Assembly (NCBI GenBank): GCA_964352715.1
Contig: CAYGSU010000072.1
Location: 1-20,181, forward strand
Origin: JAVKBW01 sp964352715
Lineage (GTDB): Bacteria > Pseudomonadota > Alphaproteobacteria > UBA8366 > Aestuariispiraceae
Reading direction: 5' to 3'
DNA: 20,181 nucleotides
Part shown: piece after piece, positions 16,225 to 20,181 of the stretch
Numbering within the stretch: position 1 is the first letter of the stretch
Layout of the letters: every line of letters begins with the position of its first letter
Notes under the pieces: model-generated
Database searches by the model: none
The model's input: only the letters and a program-made list of their open reading frames with translations
Told to the model about the DNA's origin: nothing
Position numbers and translations under genes: made by a program

Positions 16225-16475
16225 TGACGATTTCCGGCCGCAAGCAGGTCGACGACGACGCTGAAACCGCACGCAACTTCCTGTATCGCGGCATCGCCGA
16301 ACGGGCGTTCGAGCGCAAGTTCAACCTCGCCGACCATATCAAGGTCGATGGCGCGGTTCTCGAACACGGCCTGCTGCATGTGAAGCTGGTGCGCGAAGTG
16401 CCGGAGGAAAAGAAACCCCGCACGATCGCTATCGGCGGTGCGAAAGCGGCGAAGAAGCTGACCAAAGCGGCCTAA
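16225..16475 (+). CDS. Small heat shock protein Hsp20 (IbpA-like), 5' end lost in gap
   Basis: The C-terminal 83 residues of an alpha-crystallin-domain holdase chaperone that binds unfolded proteins until DnaK/ClpB can act. The visible part starts TISGRKQVDDDAETARNFLY, followed by RGIAERAFERKFNLADHIKV and HGLLHVKLVREVPEEKKPRT. The strands ERKFNLADHIKV and LLHVKLVRE match the core of the IbpA family. The I-x-I motif that docks oligomers is IAI in KKPRTIAIGG. A Lys/Ala tail follows. IbpA-type proteins are about 150 residues, so about half is missing. ROSE-type RNA thermometers are common in such leaders, but that region is in the gap. Confidence 0.9.
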
Positions 16476-16493
16476 GGTAACGCCGCGGCGCCG

Positions 16494-16557
16494 GCCCTCT
16501 CCCCCACCTGCCATCCGCAATCGTCTCCCGACCGGAAGCGCAGGTAGGCCAGAGGGC
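16494..16557. repeat. Imperfect 18-bp inverted repeat after hsp20
   Basis: GCCCTCT...ACCTGC (16494-16511) pairs with GCAGGT...AGAGGGC (16540-16557). Fifteen of 18 positions are complementary, with a 28-nt loop. It starts 18 bp after the hsp20 stop and is distinct from the terminator further down. Confidence 0.6.
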
Positions 16558-16577
16558 TGACGCCAACCTTGAACCAT

Positions 16578-16605
16578 CACCGGCTTCCCGGATTTCCAGC
16601 CGGTG
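16578..16605. repeat. 8-bp inverted repeat CACCGGCT/AGCCGGTG
   Basis: Perfect arms at 16578-16585 and 16598-16605 with a 12-nt loop. No T run follows, so it is not a classical terminator by itself. It lies just ahead of the terminator at 16616. Confidence 0.55.
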
Positions 16606-16615
16606 CGAAACGAAG

Positions 16616-16643
16616 GGCGGTCCCGAACCGGGGCCGCCTTTTT
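16616..16643 (+). terminator. Rho-independent terminator downstream of hsp20
   Basis: A 9-bp stem (one G-T pair), GGCGGTCCC (16616-16624) and GGGGCCGCC (16630-16638), with a 5-nt loop, then five T. It ends 6 bp before the stop of the convergent hydroxylase gene and could partly serve both transcripts. Confidence 0.88.
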
Positions 16644-16649
16644 GTCGTG

Positions 16650-17471
16650 CTACGTTGAGGCTTCGCCCATACCCAGCATTTTCCAGCGCCGGTAGTAGAT
16701 CGACTTGAACGCGCCGGCGACCAGCGATACCGGCGCCATCATCATTCGCAGCAGGCCGGGAAAAGGCGACGGCCGCATGACATCCAGAAACACGCAGAAC
16801 CGCCGCCCGTCATCGTCGTTGATCGACCGGTGCATCAATGTGTCATCGAACATGAACAAGGGATCTTCGGCCCAGTAGTGCCGCATATGCCCGGTTTCGA
16901 TGAAGACGTCCTTGTCCGGAACCGGTGTCAGATTGTACAGCACGCGGATCGTCATGCGCATCGGGCCGAAGTGGAAATTGGTGCGTTCCTGCCCGTCGAA
17001 CACCGACACCGCGATGGTGCGAACATGCCGGAACGGGGCATTCAGCGCCTCGATGCTGTCATTGTATCGATGGCCGAACCAGCGAAACAGAAACATGCCC
17101 CGCTTGGCTTCGCCGAGCTCGCGGTTGATGCGATCCATCACCTTGTCCCGGTTGGCGTCGAACGCCGCCAGCACGGTTTCGATTTCCCGCCGCGCCTCGT
17201 CGGAAAAGTCCGACAGCGCATAGATCTTCGGGTTCCGGTTACAGATCAGATCGGTGAAAAGGTTAAGCGGCGAAACCAGCCAGGTGGTGAACCCGTTGCC
17301 GCTGAAATAACGCTGCCACAGATACCAGTCGCGCTTTTCGTGGCGCAGAATATCGGCCAGCCCGCACGCCATATAGAACAGCAGCAGCCAGGGAATGAAG
17401 TAGAAGCCGGCCGCCAGAAATAAAATGGCGATCAGACCCTGTTTTGCGGTTTTCCCTCTTATTAACGGCAC
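16650..17471 (-). CDS. Aspartyl/asparaginyl beta-hydroxylase-family membrane dioxygenase (LpxO/OlsC-like)
   Basis: A 273-residue Fe(II)/2-oxoglutarate enzyme of the AspH family. A hydrophobic anchor spans about residues 11-38 (LIAILFLAAGFYFIPWLLLF). The catalytic domain has NFHFGPMRMTIRVLYNLTP (first metal His, H167), ETGHMRHYWAEDPLFMFDD, and then TLMHRSIND (second His, H214). RR at 223-224 supplies the 2-oxoglutarate-binding Arg. The 47-residue spacing of the two His is typical. Membrane-anchored bacterial members include LpxO (lipid A) and OlsC (ornithine lipid), which 2-hydroxylate fatty acyl chains; protein hydroxylation is the alternative. The start is GTG at 17469-17471 with a weak ribosome-binding site; the ATG at 17479 is out of frame. 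It lies 129 bp downstream of an acyltransferase gene on the same strand. Confidence 0.84.
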   Translation of the reverse strand: MPLIRGKTAKQGLIAILFLAAGFYFIPWLLLFYMACGLADILRHEKRDWYLWQRYFSGNGFTTWLVSPLNLFTDLICNRNPKIYALSDFSDEARREIETVLAAFDANRDKVMDRINRELGEAKRGMFLFRWFGHRYNDSIEALNAPFRHVRTIAVSVFDGQERTNFHFGPMRMTIRVLYNLTPVPDKDVFIETGHMRHYWAEDPLFMFDDTLMHRSINDDDGRRFCVFLDVMRPSPFPGLLRMMMAPVSLVAGAFKSIYYRRWKMLGMGEAST

Positions 17472-17600
17472 AGCGGCATCCGAATAATACTTAATGGCCG
17501 GCGCAACTGTAATCAGAATGCCCCAGAAGCTTTCAGGAAAGTTTGCACAAGTTTCGCGGGAAAGGTCAAAGCCGCAGGCGCAGGCAGGAAACGGTGACAG

Positions 17601-18434
17601 TCACACGATCTGTATTGCAGCGCTGTCGGCGGGACCGAGACCGAAGGTCTGTTGCCGCAGAAAATCCATCAGTTCGCGCCGGTCCGAAAGCCCGGTCAGC
17701 ACCTCAGAGGTCAACAGCGCACCGATATGCGCCCGTACGTCGTTGCCCATCATTTTAACGGCTTCGCGGAACAGCAGCGAGGCCCGCAACTCGATATTGA
17801 TGCGGCTGAACACCTGAAAAAGACGCGAGGTCTGGCCTTCGATCAGGATCGGCAGAACCGGCGCGCCGCTTTTCTTCACCATGCCGGCGGTAAAAGCCTT
17901 CCATTCCAGGTCTTTCGCGGTGGCGAACGGGTTGCGCGCTGTGGCGATACCGCCGGCCGGGAAAATCGCGACCACATGGCCGGCCGCCAGATCGGCAAGC
18001 GCTTCGCGCCGAGTGTCCAGATTGGTCTGACGCGCTGCCTGGGTATCGAGAAAATCGACTGGCAGAAAATGCGCACGCGGTTCCGGCACCTTGCACAAGG
18101 CATTATGCACCAGAAGCCGGAAGTCCTTCCTGACCTGTGCAATCAGATAGCCCAGCAGCAGGCCATCAATGACACCCAGCGGATGATTGGCGATAACGAT
18201 CAGCGGCCCGGTTTCAGGGATTGCGGACAGACCGCCGGCATTGATCTTTACCGTCAGTTCAAGCCGACGGATGGCCTGTTCAAAGAAATCGTCGCCGGTC
18301 GATGCGCGGCGATACCCGTCATACAATGTCCACAGCCGGGCCTTGCCGGAAAGACGTTCGATTCCCTTGATCGCGGTGCGCCGCCACCAGTCATCGTCCG
18401 GCATTGCGTAAGTGAAATCGCTGGCTGTCAGCAT
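17601..18434 (-). CDS. Lysophospholipid acyltransferase-family protein (PlsC/OlsA-like)
   Basis: A 277-residue acyltransferase, probably membrane-associated, transferring an acyl chain to a lysolipid. The catalytic motif is NHPLGVIDG (H84...D90), the NHPxG-x-x-D variant seen in hemolysin/OlsA-like members. FPAGGIATARNPF (about 158-170) occupies the FPEG position that binds the acceptor phosphate. ILIEGQTSRLFQVFSRI (about 197-212) is typical of the same subgroup. Length is normal and there is no signal peptide. The ATG at 18432-18434 has GGAGG about 10 nt upstream. The next gene on the strand is an AspH-type hydroxylase, so both may act on the same membrane lipid. The acceptor cannot be told from sequence. 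Confidence 0.86.
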   Translation of the reverse strand: MLTASDFTYAMPDDDWWRRTAIKGIERLSGKARLWTLYDGYRRASTGDDFFEQAIRRLELTVKINAGGLSAIPETGPLIVIANHPLGVIDGLLLGYLIAQVRKDFRLLVHNALCKVPEPRAHFLPVDFLDTQAARQTNLDTRREALADLAAGHVVAIFPAGGIATARNPFATAKDLEWKAFTAGMVKKSGAPVLPILIEGQTSRLFQVFSRINIELRASLLFREAVKMMGNDVRAHIGALLTSEVLTGLSDRRELMDFLRQQTFGLGPADSAAIQIV

Positions 18435-18531
18435 CGTACCGATACCTCCACGGATAATCGATCAGGCATAGCCCGGTTCGATGGCAGATGCGTTACAGGT
18501 TGATGGCACTACGGTGATGCGGGAAAGACGA

Positions 18532-19182
18532 TCAGGCGTTGTTGAGTTGCTGGTCGATATAGCGGCAGCTGATGTCGATGGCGTCTTCTGCTGACGCCAC
18601 CCGATCATGGATCGACATACCTAGCCAAAGCCCGTCGCACAGGACCACAAGGCCAAGAGCCGCACGGTGGGCGTCGATCTCATGCTCCAACTCGTTCGCC
18701 GCATTTATAAACAGCTGCTCCGTGCGTTTGATATAATCGGCGTAAAGCCCGCGATTGACCTCTTGCACGGCCGTATTGAACCTGATTTCGTGCCAGAAGC
18801 TTAGAAAGGCCGTCAGGTTTTGTTCCGTCAGGACGGGTTCGGAGAATATCGCCCGTGGCATCGCATGTAGTCTATCCACTGCGGAAGAACCACTGTCGTT
18901 AATAGCGATGGCGACATTTTTGGCTACCTGGGCATAAAGATGTTTCAACGCGGCCGCGACCAGGTCGTCCTTGCTGTCAAAGTAATGACTGATCAGGCCA
19001 CGCGATGCACCGGCCGCCTCGCAGATGGTTTTGACCGTGGTGCCGCCAACACCGTTTTTCGCCATCGACTCGATGCAGCCTTCGATCAACGCCTTGCGCC
19101 GGAATTCGTTTATTTCCGGCAGCGTCTTCGGGCGCTTCAGCCTTACCCGTTCGGCTTTTGTATTTGCTGCGATCGTCGCCAT
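18532..19182 (-). CDS. TetR-family (BetI-like) transcriptional regulator
   Basis: A 216-residue repressor. The N-terminal helix-turn-helix is at about residues 27-75 (RKALIEGCIESMAKNGVGGT, then TVKTICEAAGASRGLISHYF and DSKDDLV). This SRGLISHYF form of the recognition helix resembles BetI, as does the C-terminal ligand domain (FLSFWHEIRFN, CDGLWLGM). A Lys/Arg-rich N-terminal extension precedes it. AGGAG lies 7 nt upstream of the ATG at 19180-19182. It is divergent from the HalD/BesD-like oxygenase, with an inverted-repeat operator candidate between them. No choline-glycine betaine genes are nearby, so its ligand is probably not choline. Confidence 0.92.
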   Translation of the reverse strand: MATIAANTKAERVRLKRPKTLPEINEFRRKALIEGCIESMAKNGVGGTTVKTICEAAGASRGLISHYFDSKDDLVAAALKHLYAQVAKNVAIAINDSGSSAVDRLHAMPRAIFSEPVLTEQNLTAFLSFWHEIRFNTAVQEVNRGLYADYIKRTEQLFINAANELEHEIDAHRAALGLVVLCDGLWLGMSIHDRVASAEDAIDISCRYIDQQLNNA

Positions 19183-19226
19183 ACAATTCTCCTAAACTGC
19201 CGGTGAAAATTTCGCAACGCAATAAT

Positions 19227-19270
19227 TATGTTGGACGTTCAACCTGTTTATGATACATTGAACCAACATA
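19227..19270. promoter_or_regulatory. TetR operator candidate overlapping a promoter
   Basis: An inverted repeat spans the divergent spacer: TATGTTGG (19227-19234) and CCAACATA (19263-19270) are perfect arms. Inside them, GTTCAA (19237-19242) and TTGAAC (19258-19263) are also inverted. The left half alone, TTGGACGTTCAA (19231-19242), is a near-palindrome close to the TTGAACGTTCAA sites I associate with BetI-type regulators. TTGGAC (19231-19236) and TACATT (19254-19259), 17 bp apart, form a plausible promoter for the oxygenase gene, so a bound repressor would cover the -35 box. Confidence 0.65.
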
Positions 19271-19310
19271 GGAAATAACCGGACTAATCTGCAGTCCATG
19301 GGAGAATGAA

Positions 19311-20162
19311 ATGACCGCTGTGGCAGCAATCAATACAGGCGCGCCCCTTTCACCGGAACAGGTGATCAACCTTGACGCCTATCCGATCCTCGACGACACC
19401 AACCCGAAACGGGCTGACATCATTGCCCGTTGCAAGGCCGATCTGGATTCGAAACAGTATTGCGTCCTGCCGGACTTCATTCTGCCGGAAGCCCGCAAGC
19501 TGGCTGTAGAACAGGCGTTTGCAGTCGAACACCTGGCCCATCTCAACTGCGCCAACAGAAACTGTTACCTGCAGCGCGTGAAGGATCCGTCGTTGCCGGA
19601 TGATCATGCCCGCAACGTTTTCCTCAGTGCTTCGATGCGCATGCTGGCCTGCGACGTGCTGCCCGTCGATTCACCGCTGAAGACCCTGTATCACTGGGAA
19701 GCGACCAAGAAGCTGATCGCCGAAATTGTCGGTGTCGAAAAACTGTATGACAACGAAGACCGTTTCCAGCCCGTCAACACGGTGATCTATCACGATGGCG
19801 ACCGGTCAGCCTGGCATTTCGATTCAACCAACGCCTTCACCATGACGCTGATGCTGCAGGCCCCCGACAAGGGCGGCAAGTTCGAAATGGCGCCGCATAC
19901 AAGAAGCGACGACGACCAGAACTACGACTATGTCGGCAAAGTGGTTCGCGGCGAAGTGCCGGAGGCAACCGTTGAAGTTGGTCGCGAGGAAGGCGCCCTG
20001 TGCATTTTCCGGGGCTGCAATTCGCTGCACCGGGTTTCTCCCGTCGAAGGCGACCGCCGCCGCGTCATGGGCGTGTTCGTCTATGAAAACGAACCGGGCA
20101 TCACCGGTGACCGCGAAGTCAACGAAACGGTCTACGGCCCGAGAGTCGCCGAGGTTTCGTAA
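19311..20162 (+). CDS. HalD/BesD/ArpA-like Fe(II)/2-oxoglutarate oxygenase with intact HxD
   Basis: A 283-residue non-heme iron enzyme. The jelly-roll core has SAWHFDSTNAFTMTLMLQAP (H169 and D171 as metal ligands), GGKFEMAPHTRSDDDQNYD, and then CIFRGCNSLHRVSPVEGDRR with the distal His H240 and a 2-oxoglutarate-binding Arg at 250-251. The LFRG-x-SLHRV-x-PV and VYENEPG sequences are what I recall from proteins labelled HalD/BesD-family halogenase. Radical halogenases of that group replace the Asp by Gly to make room for chloride. Here Asp is present, so hydroxylation or desaturation is expected. The substrate is unknown; free amino acids are substrates in the family. GGAGA lies 5 nt before the ATG. 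It is probably controlled by the divergent TetR gene. Confidence 0.83.
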   Translation: MTAVAAINTGAPLSPEQVINLDAYPILDDTNPKRADIIARCKADLDSKQYCVLPDFILPEARKLAVEQAFAVEHLAHLNCANRNCYLQRVKDPSLPDDHARNVFLSASMRMLACDVLPVDSPLKTLYHWEATKKLIAEIVGVEKLYDNEDRFQPVNTVIYHDGDRSAWHFDSTNAFTMTLMLQAPDKGGKFEMAPHTRSDDDQNYDYVGKVVRGEVPEATVEVGREEGALCIFRGCNSLHRVSPVEGDRRRVMGVFVYENEPGITGDREVNETVYGPRVAEVS

Positions 20163-20181
20163 CGCCGCGCATGGGTTCCGC

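Noticed and set aside
15906..16475. 189-residue plus-strand frame across gap 2
   Set aside because: Only the segment after 16225 is real (Hsp20); the part before the gap is antisense to the muramidase gene.
14853..16580. One 575-residue protein reading through the N run on the minus strand
   Set aside because: The part beyond the gap is the antisense of hsp20. Continuity through 100 N is chance and has no meaning for the protein.
18532..20162. Choline/betaine (bet) regulon
   Set aside because: The TetR protein resembles BetI, but no betA or betB is adjacent and the partner gene is a 2-oxoglutarate enzyme. The likeness is only at subfamily level.

Overview
The window looks like part of a draft genome or metagenome-assembled genome from a high-GC alphaproteobacterium, probably of a Rhodospirillales-like lineage. 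The basis is the gene set (EpmA next to EF-P and an inositol monophosphatase, the gene order ureD-A-B-C-E-F-G, a cysteine-free L31, peptidoglycan-binding repeat proteins), the codon use, and small CCCCGGC/GCCGGGG palindromes between genes. Two runs of exactly 100 N (2715-2814 and 16125-16224) look like assembly placeholders. Each interrupts at least one gene.

Layout. 1-4587: an EamA/DMT permease (partial), a cytoplasmic DsbA/FrnE-like thioredoxin-fold protein, a small DUF6614-like protein flanked by palindromic repeats, the EF-P lysyl-lysine ligase epmA (broken by gap 1), its divergent substrate efp, and a suhB-type inositol monophosphatase. 4588-8440: a three-gene envelope cassette, made of an exported Pro/Glu-rich protein with a degenerate OmpA domain, a MotA/TolQ/ExbB-type channel subunit with a coiled tail, and a MotB-like stator subunit with a long coiled coil and an intact OmpA domain. 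This is the best candidate for an undescribed system. 8442-13472: a complete urease operon on the minus strand (ureDABCEFG) with tight spacing and no urea transporter in view. 13473-14874: rpmE (L31) with a textbook terminator, then a secreted ten-cysteine protein of unknown function. 14853-16475: a peptidoglycan-binding-repeat/GH108-like muramidase (minus) and an Hsp20 chaperone (plus), both losing their 5' ends in gap 2. 16476-18434: a structured spacer, then an AspH/LpxO/OlsC-like hydroxylase downstream of a PlsC-like acyltransferase, possibly a lipid-modification pair. 18532-20162: a BetI-like TetR regulator divergent from a HalD/BesD-like Fe(II)/2-oxoglutarate enzyme, with a strong inverted-repeat operator candidate between them.

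How the genes work together. EpmA charges EF-P with lysine for translation of polyproline stretches, and one such protein (the Pro/Glu-rich OmpA-like protein) is encoded close by. The MotA-like and MotB-like proteins should form a proton-driven inner-membrane complex anchored to peptidoglycan, with the PE-rich exported protein as a likely periplasmic partner. The urease genes encode both the enzyme and its nickel-insertion machinery. The TetR regulator probably controls the adjacent 2-oxoglutarate enzyme. Its HxD motif argues for a hydroxylase rather than a halogenase.

No tRNA, rRNA, insertion sequence, integrase or CRISPR array was seen, and no stretch over 300 bases lacks a gene apart from what the gaps may hide.
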